Made by a program: the position numbers and the translations under genes. DNA of 64,000 bases, taken from assembly GCA_026705465.1 (NCBI GenBank), contig JAPPAP010000025.1, forward strand, positions 124,001-188,000, in the 5' to 3' direction. Below are positions 16,597 to 24,723 of the stretch, in pieces (positions within the stretch are counted from its first letter, which is position 1; the number at the start of each line of letters is the position of its first letter). This DNA is from a bacterium (GTDB lineage Bacteria; Actinomycetota; Acidimicrobiia; Acidimicrobiales; Bin134). Below the pieces are notes generated by a model. The model did no database searches and was not told where the DNA came from. It worked only from the letters and a program-made list of their open reading frames with translations.

Positions 16597-18735
16597 ATGG
16601 GTATTCACTACAAGACAGCGACTCTTCGGGAAATCATCGATTCGCACACTCTCGGCAAACTCGTATTGCCCAATTTTCAAAGGGAGTTTGTGTGGTCAGT
16701 CGAGGACCAGCGGCAGCTGATGACGTCACTTCTTGCGGATATCCCAATTGGTGCTGTGCTTCTGCTGCTCGGGACTTCGACTGACTTCACGGCGAGGCCC
16801 TTCGGGCGACGGGTAGCGGCTGAACCGACCGACGAGTGCACTTTCCTGCTCGACGGCCAGCAGAGGCTCTCCTGCGTTTACCACTTCCTAAGCGATCCGC
16901 TGAGCGAGGAGTCTGGGTGGGAGTCTGTAACCAGGGACACGTACTACAACCTGCGATATCGATGGCTTGCTCGTGTGGTGCCTGAACAGGACAAACCAGA
17001 CCCTTTCGGGTATTTCCACCTCCACTTCCGTGGAATTCGAGAGGAACCGGAAGCACTCCGCGATTTTGTCGAGCCCTTTAGGGTGAATCTGACGGGCAGC
17101 AGAGATGCCGTCGCTCACCCAGCGTGGCTTGCAGAGAAGCTGGTCAACGAGAATGGCAACGAGGGGGAGCTTAGGTATCGCATCGCTCGCGGTCTCGCTG
17201 ATCAGGGTCTTGTTCCCCTGTGGGAAGTTGTCTCCAGACCCAGAGACGCAGGATCGCTTCATGGGATGGCACTCCAGATCATCGCTCAAACTCGAGCCGA
17301 TCAGTTGGCGGCGCGATCGGGGCCTGTCGATGATGCCGTCCTTGCCGCTGCTCAAGAAGTTCGTCCCGGCCTCGTGCAAGCTGGCGACGAAGTGACATAC
17401 GCCAACCTGTCAGAAGCCATCACATCCATGTCTGCCACCTGGGTGAAGGCGATGCGGGACTACTTCGATGAACTTGGCGATCGAGAGGTTCCGCAGGTGA
17501 TCTTGCCCGGAGACGAAATTGACCGGGCAATCCCAATTTTTGAAGTCATGAACCAGGGTGGTACGCCCCTAACTACATTCGACTTGGTAGTAGCCAAGAT
17601 GGCGCGCCTGTCTGTTGATAGGGAGACGGCTGAGAGGAGCCTCGCCGAACAGCTGATCCAACATGCCTTAGATTCCACCGTCGACGTCACTGATGCACTT
17701 TGGAATATCAACAGTGCCGAACGACCGGACCTCTGGAAAGTCAGTGACTACAACTTCGTTGTCGAACGTGACTCGCTGTCAAACAACTTCAAGAACGCAC
17801 TCCTCAATCTCCTGTCGGCCAGGGCACACAGTTCAGCCTCTTCGGTAGCAGACCTCGACACAGATCACATCAAGCGGCCTGCGATCCTGAAGCTCGACGC
17901 CGCACAAATCGAAGGCCTGTGGAGGGACGCCGCCAATGCTGTCATAAGAGCCTGGGCGTTTCTGAGCCTCCGCTGCGGGATCCGCAACAGCGGAGATCTT
18001 CGCAACAAGCTCATCCTTCTCCCCATCGCCTTTGCAATCTCAAATGATGAAATCTGGGGCGACCCTCAGGCGCTCGATCGCTTGGAGTATTGGTATTGGT
18101 GTACCACCTTGGCGGGCACCTATACGGAGCGTCAGACCGACAACTGCATCAACGACATCAAACTACTCAACGACTGGCTGGTCGAGGGCGACACGAACCC
18201 GTTTGCTGGTCGGGAAGGCCATGTACTGGCCGCACCCAATTACAGCGACGAGACGACATTGCTTCGTCAGCACGAAGAGGCCGGTGTCACGTCCGACGTC
18301 GGCGACTACATCGCACAATACGTACTCAGCCGAAACCCGCGGGACTTTCTCGAGGATTCAAGGCTCGCTGCGTGGGAGTTCGATATGGAACTTGAGCTAC
18401 ACCACGTAATCCCACTTCAGACTGCTACTTCAGTCGGTGAGTCGACGAGCAAGCTCCGGTCCCGGGCAGAGCAGCGCCACATTCTGAACAGTCCGCTCAA
18501 TAGGACCTTCATCCTAAAGACAAGCAACCGCACCCTCGGAGCGCGGTCAATTCACCAGTACATGGAGCACGTGCCGACATCGTCACCTTTGACACATCTC
18601 CTCCCTTCTGGTGCTAGTAGCTACCAGAAGCTACCGACTGAAGACGACGACACTTACTACCGACGCGTTCTCCGCAGGCGGTATGACCATCTCATGCAAG
18701 TCATCCCTGAGGAGCTTGATCGATTGCGAGGCTAG
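16597..18735 (+). CDS. sspE: SspE, phosphorothioate-sensing DUF262/DUF1524 restriction protein
   Basis: 712 residues, with AAGGAG six bases before the ATG. The N-terminal DUF262 domain shows LPNFQREFVW (residues 24-33) and the nucleotide-related DGQQR motif (86-90). The C-terminal DUF1524 nuclease domain has H602-H603-V-I-P and a later N631/N635 in LNSPLNRTFI, consistent with the HNH-type site. In described systems SspE uses these domains to sense phosphorothioate DNA, hydrolyse NTP and nick invading DNA. DUF262-DUF1524 proteins also include GmrSD-type enzymes that cut glucosylated DNA; the adjacent sspABCD genes decide for SspE. It faces the sspBCD cassette tail to tail with 131 bases between. 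Confidence 0.85.
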   Translation: MGIHYKTATLREIIDSHTLGKLVLPNFQREFVWSVEDQRQLMTSLLADIPIGAVLLLLGTSTDFTARPFGRRVAAEPTDECTFLLDGQQRLSCVYHFLSDPLSEESGWESVTRDTYYNLRYRWLARVVPEQDKPDPFGYFHLHFRGIREEPEALRDFVEPFRVNLTGSRDAVAHPAWLAEKLVNENGNEGELRYRIARGLADQGLVPLWEVVSRPRDAGSLHGMALQIIAQTRADQLAARSGPVDDAVLAAAQEVRPGLVQAGDEVTYANLSEAITSMSATWVKAMRDYFDELGDREVPQVILPGDEIDRAIPIFEVMNQGGTPLTTFDLVVAKMARLSVDRETAERSLAEQLIQHALDSTVDVTDALWNINSAERPDLWKVSDYNFVVERDSLSNNFKNALLNLLSARAHSSASSVADLDTDHIKRPAILKLDAAQIEGLWRDAANAVIRAWAFLSLRCGIRNSGDLRNKLILLPIAFAISNDEIWGDPQALDRLEYWYWCTTLAGTYTERQTDNCINDIKLLNDWLVEGDTNPFAGREGHVLAAPNYSDETTLLRQHEEAGVTSDVGDYIAQYVLSRNPRDFLEDSRLAAWEFDMELELHHVIPLQTATSVGESTSKLRSRAEQRHILNSPLNRTFILKTSNRTLGARSIHQYMEHVPTSSPLTHLLPSGASSYQKLPTEDDDTYYRRVLRRRYDHLMQVIPEELDRLRG

Positions 18736-18784
18736 TGCGACATGTGCTCAGGGAACGCCAAGGGGCTCCTGACCCCCTAGTTAG

Positions 18785-18803
18785 GCCGGTGCGCTCCACC
18801 GGC
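18785..18803. terminator. Hairpin between convergent sspE and the 156-residue gene
   Basis: GCCGGTG, a five-base loop and CACCGGC form a perfect 7-bp stem. An AGGGG/CCCCT stem lies about 20 bases to the left. Both are in the 131-base gap between two converging genes, so they may end transcription from both sides; there is no strong T-run. Confidence 0.4.
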
Positions 18804-18866
18804 TCTGGGCGGATCTCGAGCAGGACTCAGCTAAACCTAGACACAGCAATGTCACATCTGAATTGC

Positions 18867-19337
18867 TCATCCATCGGTAGCACCAGAATCGTCAGCCAGG
18901 CTCTTCACCAGGCTTCGGGTCAAGTTCTGCAGTGCGGGGAGATGCCCTGTTTCCATCATCTCTTTGACGAGTGGGATTCCGGCAGCGGCATAGCCTTCAG
19001 CAATATCCAATACCTGTCGGGGCTCTCGAGCTACGAAAGGGTCGCCGGAGTGAGCGATCGCCAACAGGAATAGGAATTCGATGGTGGCCAAGTCTCGTTG
19101 GAATACGACACCGGTGATGAACTCATGTCGTTCAGAAGAGTCGACGGTCATGAATTGCTCTTCCGAAGCACCGACCGCAGCAGCGAGGAGCCAGAAGTCG
19201 ACATACCGCTTGAACGGAGCATCTTCGGGGCTCTTTGAGCCGAATGTTGAGCTGTAGTGATTCACATCCTCGTGATAGGCCTTCGGAACGTGAACTGCGA
19301 GGTTGGCAAACGGGTTGAAATCTTGAGATATGGCCAT
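18867..19337 (-). CDS. Last gene of the phosphorothioation cassette, dnd-associated-protein-4-like
   Basis: 156 residues, alpha-helical, no catalytic motif seen. The pattern APFKRYVDFWLLAAAVG ... FITGVVFQRDLATIEFLFLLAIAH ... EGYAAAGIPLVKEMM recalls small proteins found with Dnd/phosphorothioation loci (the 'dnd system-associated protein 4' type, with its YA-x-GG-like motif), but I cannot confirm this by eye. It ends the run of eight minus-strand genes and starts only two bases after the SMC-like ATPase stop, so it is co-expressed and probably part of the restriction module. DndE is another possibility on size grounds but the sequence does not support it. Confidence 0.6.
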   Translation of the reverse strand: MAISQDFNPFANLAVHVPKAYHEDVNHYSSTFGSKSPEDAPFKRYVDFWLLAAAVGASEEQFMTVDSSERHEFITGVVFQRDLATIEFLFLLAIAHSGDPFVAREPRQVLDIAEGYAAAGIPLVKEMMETGHLPALQNLTRSLVKSLADDSGATDG

Positions 19338-19339
19338 GT

Positions 19340-21454
19340 TTAGATAGCCGCCTTTCGTTCGCAGAGGCGGCAGGAGGAGTGGTAGTCGCAGTCACAGAGC
19401 AATGTCTCGAGCCGGCCGGTCTCTGGGTCGTTGACCAGTTGCTTTGGATAGTGATCGGTAAAGGTCATCGTGTAGGTACGCCCTGCGTATCTGTCGAGGA
19501 TGTCCTCCACACCCTGTGCTTCGCTCCCCGTAAGGAACATGACCAACTGAGTTGAGTTCGCAGCCGCGTATTCGAGCAGGGATCTTCGGACTAAGGCGCT
19601 GGTCATCCCAAGTGGGGTGTCTACAACGTTGGGGGCGCTCACGCCGCTCACACGGACGAGCCCAAGAATGAAGGCAAGTGTCAGAGCTCTACGCTGGGCA
19701 CCGCTGAGATCTTTGTCCGGGTCCAGACGTTGTTCGTCAGAGCCGAACACAACAATGTCATGTTGGCGTGTCAACTCCGCACGGCTGATGAGTCCTCCGG
19801 CCTCTGGATCAGCGACGATCATCTTCAGAAAAATCTCGCTCATCGCGGAGCTCACCTGGTCGACCGTTTCGCTTTCCAACGTCTCGACTGTGTTCCGAAT
19901 GACGGCAAGCAGGTCATTGGCGGCAGTTTCTTCAGCAAGTCGACGTCGGTACTTCTCGACTTTCTTCTGTGCCGCTTGCCGGTCCTTGATGACGGCAGCT
20001 CGGTGTTGGCTTGTCGTCCGAATTTGCTCTGACACTCTTCCCGCGTCACCACTGAGGCGCTTGGCCTCGGCTTCTTCGTCTGTCAGCATCTGTTCGAGTT
20101 CGCTGATGTCCTGTTCGGGGATGTCTCGGATCCTTGTTCTCAGTTCAGCAATGTCCTGCTCGAGCCGGCTTTGGTTTTGGCTACACCCAATGACATCGTC
20201 AAGGGAGTCTCCCGCCTGGGCAACCCACGATCCGGAATCGTCATCGACTCTGGTTGTGGTTTCACGGTGGCGTGCTGCGGAACTGAGGTGAAGAAGGATC
20301 TCATGGCTTTCCTCCAGTTGGTCCACCTCCTCCAGCAACTCGCAAAGGGCAGCATGACCGTCTGTTCCTTCCGATACGTCCCGCCCGCAAATGCATGTTT
20401 CGCGATTGAGCCGGTCTCGCACGACGTCGGGCAGAGTGTCCGGGATGACACCTTCAGTTTCGAGTTGGGCGAGCAAGGTTCCCGCCTGGCGAATTTGCTC
20501 TCTGCCGACTCGTGCAAGAACGTCAGATCCGTTAATGAGCGCTCGTTGCTTCTGAACCAGATTCGTGTGGCGTTTCCGTTCTTTTTCCAGTTGCTGCGTT
20601 CGATCAGCAAGATCTGATTCAAGTTTTCGGCGGTCAGCACCGCCAGCTGCAAGCGCTGAGTGTAGGGCGTCTTTGGCCTTACGTTTGCGACTGTCTGTCG
20701 CCTGCCTGTCTTCATCGATCTGGCTCTTGGAGTCCTCCAATTCCTGCAACCGTTCATTCAGTTCAGCTTCTCGTGCTGCAAGCTGTTCGACGTCAGTGCC
20801 AGCAGCGTCCTTTCGTACCGCGGAGACCGCCTCTCTACGGGCAACATCGACATGTCGTTCTGCCTCTTCGAGGATGTCCAGGCCAAGTAGCTGTCTCACG
20901 GCCCGCTCCACCCGCTCTCGCTTTGCCGAGCGTTCGTCGGTCGCTTCGATGAAGGCCAACGCGCGGTCCCCATCTATGAAGAACACATCCTTGAGGCTTA
21001 TGGGCAAAACCCGATTGGCGATGAAGGCGTTGGGATTTGGCACAGGTTGATCGCCAGTTGGCTTCTGCTCAAAGAGCATCAAATCCGATCCGTCTACTTC
21101 GAAGGTTCCGGAGTTAGCTGGTCGCTCCCTCGTGACGCGGACTAGTTCATATGTGCGCTCCATGCCGGTCTCGTCATCGATAGTGGCAAATTTGATGGAG
21201 ACCTCGATTGCACAGACCTTGCCATCCCTGTCGACAACCCAATCGAGGGGGTGTATTCGGTACGCCGTTCTCTTGCCGGGTAGAGCGTCATCGCCAAAGA
21301 GTCCCCAAGTCAGCGCCGAGAGCAGTGTGGTCTTGCCTGTACCGTTCTCGGCACGGATCACGGTAAGAGGGCTGTCTGGGTCGCGAGCAAATGAGAGCTC
21401 GATGTTGCGGAGCTGCCTGAAGTTCTGGACTTTCGCCTGGACGAGCTTGATCAT
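19340..21454 (-). CDS. SMC/DndD-like ATPase of the SspFGH-type restriction module
   Basis: 704 residues. The N-terminal half-domain has Walker A ENGTGKTTLL (36-45); the C-terminal half has the ABC signature LSGAQRRALT near residue 585 and a Walker B NVVDTPLG, as in DndD and Rad50-like proteins. Between them lies a long coiled coil with ETCICGRD near the middle, a possible zinc-hook-like turn. The last 20 residues hold four Cys (CDCDYHSSCRLCERK), a likely metal site not expected in SMC proteins. Its start codon shares one base with the stop of the upstream 76-residue gene. It is probably the DNA-scanning motor or bridge of the restriction complex; the letter within sspFGH is not assigned here. 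Confidence 0.8.
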   Translation of the reverse strand: MIKLVQAKVQNFRQLRNIELSFARDPDSPLTVIRAENGTGKTTLLSALTWGLFGDDALPGKRTAYRIHPLDWVVDRDGKVCAIEVSIKFATIDDETGMERTYELVRVTRERPANSGTFEVDGSDLMLFEQKPTGDQPVPNPNAFIANRVLPISLKDVFFIDGDRALAFIEATDERSAKRERVERAVRQLLGLDILEEAERHVDVARREAVSAVRKDAAGTDVEQLAAREAELNERLQELEDSKSQIDEDRQATDSRKRKAKDALHSALAAGGADRRKLESDLADRTQQLEKERKRHTNLVQKQRALINGSDVLARVGREQIRQAGTLLAQLETEGVIPDTLPDVVRDRLNRETCICGRDVSEGTDGHAALCELLEEVDQLEESHEILLHLSSAARHRETTTRVDDDSGSWVAQAGDSLDDVIGCSQNQSRLEQDIAELRTRIRDIPEQDISELEQMLTDEEAEAKRLSGDAGRVSEQIRTTSQHRAAVIKDRQAAQKKVEKYRRRLAEETAANDLLAVIRNTVETLESETVDQVSSAMSEIFLKMIVADPEAGGLISRAELTRQHDIVVFGSDEQRLDPDKDLSGAQRRALTLAFILGLVRVSGVSAPNVVDTPLGMTSALVRRSLLEYAAANSTQLVMFLTGSEAQGVEDILDRYAGRTYTMTFTDHYPKQLVNDPETGRLETLLCDCDYHSSCRLCERKAAI

Positions 21455-21684
21455 CAGGATGGTTCCCAGCCAGCTTTGTGCAGAATCGTGCCCAATGCCT
21501 GCGCTTGGTCATTGATCTTCTTCTGAATCTGCGTCTTCGCTTCGAGATGCTCCTTCTCGAGGACAACGATCTGAGCGAGCGTCTCGAGTAGGTCTCTTCG
21601 ATAGCCAGGGACCCTGTCTGACTCGTCGATCTGGTCTACTCGGTCGCGGATTACTGAAAGGAGTTTCTGTTGGCTGACAGTCAC
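21454..21684 (-). CDS. Small coiled-coil protein of the restriction module
   Basis: 76 residues. GTG at 21684 is chosen because GGAGGT stands eight bases upstream, within the gap after the helicase stop. The sequence is helical (heptad-like, with RRDLLETLAQIVVLEKEHLEAKTQIQKK) and lacks motifs. The gene is wedged between the PLD-helicase and the SMC-like ATPase and touches the latter by one base. It is likely a linker or assembly subunit. This could be the middle gene of an sspFGH-like set. Confidence 0.65.
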   Translation of the reverse strand: MTVSQQKLLSVIRDRVDQIDESDRVPGYRRDLLETLAQIVVLEKEHLEAKTQIQKKINDQAQALGTILHKAGWEPS

Positions 21685-21713
21685 TTCGTCTACCTCCACC
21701 TGGGCAGCGGCGA

Positions 21714-23873
21714 TTATACGATGTACTCCAGCCGGACATCTTGGAGCACATCCCTTGGTCCGTCCTTGGAGGCACGGTTCCGAGCGAGATTCGCGAATTC
21801 GTCGCACCTTGCGAGTTCGCCGCCGATCAAGATTCTGATGTCGTCGTCTCTGGGTTCCCCCGGTGGTGGGAGGACCAGAAAGTCGTGAATCGTGGCGTAT
21901 TCCTTTCCTATCGCTGCACACATGCGCAAGACCCGGCCGCGGCGCTGTACCCACTGTCGCTCGACGGTTGTGCTCGCGAGGATGATCGCTGTCGAGATTT
22001 CCGGGACATTCAATCCTTCGTCAAGAACTCGCTTGGCTGTGAGTATTTTGAGCCCTCCACTTCTAAAGGCATCTAGCACAGCGTCAACTAGTTTGGCGTT
22101 TCCTGTCTCCTGGGCGGTGATCTGGTGGAATCTCAACCCAGTCGACCGGATGATGTCGTTCACGGCGTCAAGCTGCCCGGGGTCCTTGTCCGTTGCGTAG
22201 ACGAGCGTGTGCTGAACTTGCCCTGCTGAGCCTTGCAGGAGCAGCGATTCGAGGACATCTAGCTTCCCTTTCGCAGCCTCCAAGATCAACCGTCGTTGGT
22301 TCCGAAGTAGTTGGAGTCGCTCCTCATCTTCTGTGCTTGGATCTCGTCCTGCAGCGAGCCTAAGGCGTCGAATCCGATCACTCAGATGCCTGTAGTCCTC
22401 AAGTTCGTGGTGGCTGAGCTCGACTAGGTGCAGGTGGTAGTCGTAAGGCACAAGACAGACGCCAATCGCATCGCCAAGGCTGAACTCGAATACGACGTTG
22501 CCGAAGTACTCCACCAACCGATCCGATACTTCAGGTTCGTATTGCCTTTCCGGGGTAGCTGACAGACCGAGGCGGTATGCGATCTGATTGGGCGGTGTGT
22601 TGAGAAAGGCGTCGGTCCCGAGATTGTGCACCTCGTCAGCGATCAGCATTAGTGGGCCCTGGAAACGGTCGATTAGCTCGCGAAACTCAGCGTCATTCAA
22701 GAAGTTGTTGGTCACAATTAGGACCTCAACCCCACGATTACCCCGCTCAATGCGTTGGAGTCTCTCGTCGATCTCTCTGAGGCGCCTTCTTCTGTTGTGG
22801 CTGCCTGCGACATACGGCGTGAGAGCGAAGTTCTGACATTCATCCGCCCACTGTGCGATGAGGGGGAGTGTTGGAGCGGCCACGACTACAACCAAGCGTC
22901 GAACTTCACGCCAGAGTCGCCAAGCGCAGAGGAGAGCGGTGATGGTCTTCCCCGAGCCAGTGGCCATTGCCAGGATCCCGCGTCGCCCGGCACCTTCCCA
23001 CCTGAATACTGCCTTTCCCTGATGAGAGAATGGCCCTGCCTCCCAAACGAGATCAGAAGGGGGAGCGAATCGCTCAAGGTTGACGCTGGCCTCGACCGAG
23101 CTTCCAAGATCGCTCCTGTACACCCTTCCTTCAAGATCGAGGGCTTTGCGATAGTCAGCCTCGGTTGGAGGCCGAGTTGTGTCATAAGAATCAACTAAGT
23201 CCTCTTGCAGCGCTAGTGGAAGATCGACAGCAACTGCGTGGGGCTTAGAGTTCGTCCAGTAGGCCTCGAATTCGTCAACGGCATCACGACATGCGGTTTC
23301 GCTATCCCCATCACGCCAGCTGCGATGGAGATTGAGCCGCTCGACATTTCCCAGGAGAGCTTGGCCGGTGAAGTTCGCCGACCCCGAAAGTACAGCTACG
23401 TCTTTGCCGGCTCGAAATATCCACTCCTTTAGGTGGAATGTCGCATCCCGCACCAGCACGATCTTCATTTGCAGTCGACGCGTGGCGAGCAAGTACGCCA
23501 AGCACTGTTGCGTATGTTGCGCTAGCGCGCTGGCAAGCGCTGTTTCGTCGGTGAATGCAATCTTGATCGCGTCCGTGAGGGCGTCAGGGGGTGTCCTGAC
23601 CCCCAGGCGAATTGCTTCCTGGTCGGCCTCGGATAGCACGGGACTGACAAGGAGGCGCAGTGGCTGATCGCTTCGCAGGATGTACGCCGCCAACCCATGC
23701 GACAACTCTCGCAACGCGGCACCACCGAAGTAGCCGACCATGCATTCGAATCGATCTGATACCTGTAGCGCAGGAACGATCACATCTTCGACAACCTCGT
23801 CGTCGGGCCGTCGCCAGGTTGGCTTCCGGTCGTCTAGGCATCTCAGCCGCGACACTGATTGCCAGGCCGCCAC
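21714..23873 (-). CDS. PLD-type nuclease fused to SF2 helicase, SspFGH-type module
   Basis: 719 residues from a GTG one base after the sspD stop. Residues 30-200 form a phospholipase-D-like domain with the HLKE (147-150) and GSANFT (164-169) halves of the HxK...GSxN motif. From about 285 an SF2 helicase follows: ATGSGKT (304-310), the DEVH box in LIADEVHNLG, and a second RecA domain with QRRGRVLRM (motif VI). Such fusions resemble the R subunits of Type III-like or Dnd-associated restriction enzymes. It probably translocates on and cuts DNA lacking phosphorothioates. Only one HxK half is visible, so dimerisation would be needed for catalysis. Confidence 0.8.
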   Translation of the reverse strand: MAAWQSVSRLRCLDDRKPTWRRPDDEVVEDVIVPALQVSDRFECMVGYFGGAALRELSHGLAAYILRSDQPLRLLVSPVLSEADQEAIRLGVRTPPDALTDAIKIAFTDETALASALAQHTQQCLAYLLATRRLQMKIVLVRDATFHLKEWIFRAGKDVAVLSGSANFTGQALLGNVERLNLHRSWRDGDSETACRDAVDEFEAYWTNSKPHAVAVDLPLALQEDLVDSYDTTRPPTEADYRKALDLEGRVYRSDLGSSVEASVNLERFAPPSDLVWEAGPFSHQGKAVFRWEGAGRRGILAMATGSGKTITALLCAWRLWREVRRLVVVVAAPTLPLIAQWADECQNFALTPYVAGSHNRRRRLREIDERLQRIERGNRGVEVLIVTNNFLNDAEFRELIDRFQGPLMLIADEVHNLGTDAFLNTPPNQIAYRLGLSATPERQYEPEVSDRLVEYFGNVVFEFSLGDAIGVCLVPYDYHLHLVELSHHELEDYRHLSDRIRRLRLAAGRDPSTEDEERLQLLRNQRRLILEAAKGKLDVLESLLLQGSAGQVQHTLVYATDKDPGQLDAVNDIIRSTGLRFHQITAQETGNAKLVDAVLDAFRSGGLKILTAKRVLDEGLNVPEISTAIILASTTVERQWVQRRGRVLRMCAAIGKEYATIHDFLVLPPPGEPRDDDIRILIGGELARCDEFANLARNRASKDGPRDVLQDVRLEYIV

Positions 23874-23874
23874 G

Positions 23875-24723
23875 TCACAGCGCGCACACTGTGCAGGGGG
23901 TTGTGTCGTCGTCCTCGTTCAAGACATCGGCCAAGGAATCCACCAAGGGGAGGTTTGGCCGGGTGCTGGCGGTACGGGCGATGGCTGCTTCGTGGCGTTC
24001 GAGGATTTCATCTCGCCTAGCGCGGAGTTGTACGAGTGTCTCACCGCCCGACCAGGTGTACTGGCGGCCTTTCATTGCCTGCTTGCCGAAGTCCGCATCG
24101 CCGTCTACCCCGGCGTCCTGGAGGACTTTCTGCTCGATGGCGACGGCTCGCTCAAATAGGTCGGGGTGGCGGTCGGCGAGGCCGATCCATTCCGCTTTGC
24201 GCTGGTAGAAGCAGAAGTAGCACCCCGAACGTGTTCGCCACTCGTAGTATGCCGGGAGGCCGATGCCAGCATCGTCGAGTATCCGCATCACGCCGGCGTG
24301 GTCGATGCTGTCTTCGACGAACGGGAAGCGGCTCTCGATATTCGGCTTGGTAGAGACGTAACCCTTGCGATTGGCCTCGTCGGATCGTATGGCGACATAG
24401 GAGATTGCTGGATCGTCGCCGATCCACTGCTCCAGCGGCTTTATCTTCATGTTCTTGGTGCACCAGCGCATCTGGGGTGATGGTAGGGCACCCCTGAAGA
24501 TCTCGAACCAGTGGTCGAATCCCCGATCAGCATTCAGCCGGGCAATTGGCTTGGCCAATATCACCTCTAGCCGGGTTAGGAACTCGTAGGTCTCGGGAAG
24601 TTCGGCGCCGGTGTCGCAGAAGAAGTACTCCATCTCAGGCACCCGGTCCTTCAGGTACACCGCCAATGCACTGGAGTCCTTGCCTCCCGAGATGCCGCAG
24701 ATATGCCGGATTTCCTCAGGCAA
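23875..24723 (-). CDS. sspD: SspD, PAPS-reductase/ATP-pyrophosphatase-like sulfur transfer protein
   Basis: 282 residues. The PP-loop SGGKDSS (12-18) and CDTGAELPE (36-44) place it in the PAPS-reductase/ATP-sulfurylase superfamily used by DndC and SspD to activate the DNA phosphate for sulfur replacement. Further markers are RWCTKNMKI (Cys88), GCYFC (Cys168, Cys171) and the C-terminal CTVC (Cys277, Cys280), which could hold an iron-sulfur cluster. It is much shorter than DndC (about 500), which favours the Ssp type. It overlaps the end of sspC by eight bases and is followed after one base by the helicase gene. Confidence 0.85.
   Translation of the reverse strand: MPEEIRHICGISGGKDSSALAVYLKDRVPEMEYFFCDTGAELPETYEFLTRLEVILAKPIARLNADRGFDHWFEIFRGALPSPQMRWCTKNMKIKPLEQWIGDDPAISYVAIRSDEANRKGYVSTKPNIESRFPFVEDSIDHAGVMRILDDAGIGLPAYYEWRTRSGCYFCFYQRKAEWIGLADRHPDLFERAVAIEQKVLQDAGVDGDADFGKQAMKGRQYTWSGGETLVQLRARRDEILERHEAAIARTASTRPNLPLVDSLADVLNEDDDTTPCTVCAL

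Noticed and set aside
19340-24723. Classical Dnd system (DndBCDE)
   Set aside because: The PAPS-reductase protein is too short for DndC, no DndB or clear DndE is present, and DUF4007 and DUF262-DUF1524 point to Ssp. The DndD-like ATPase lies in the effector part.
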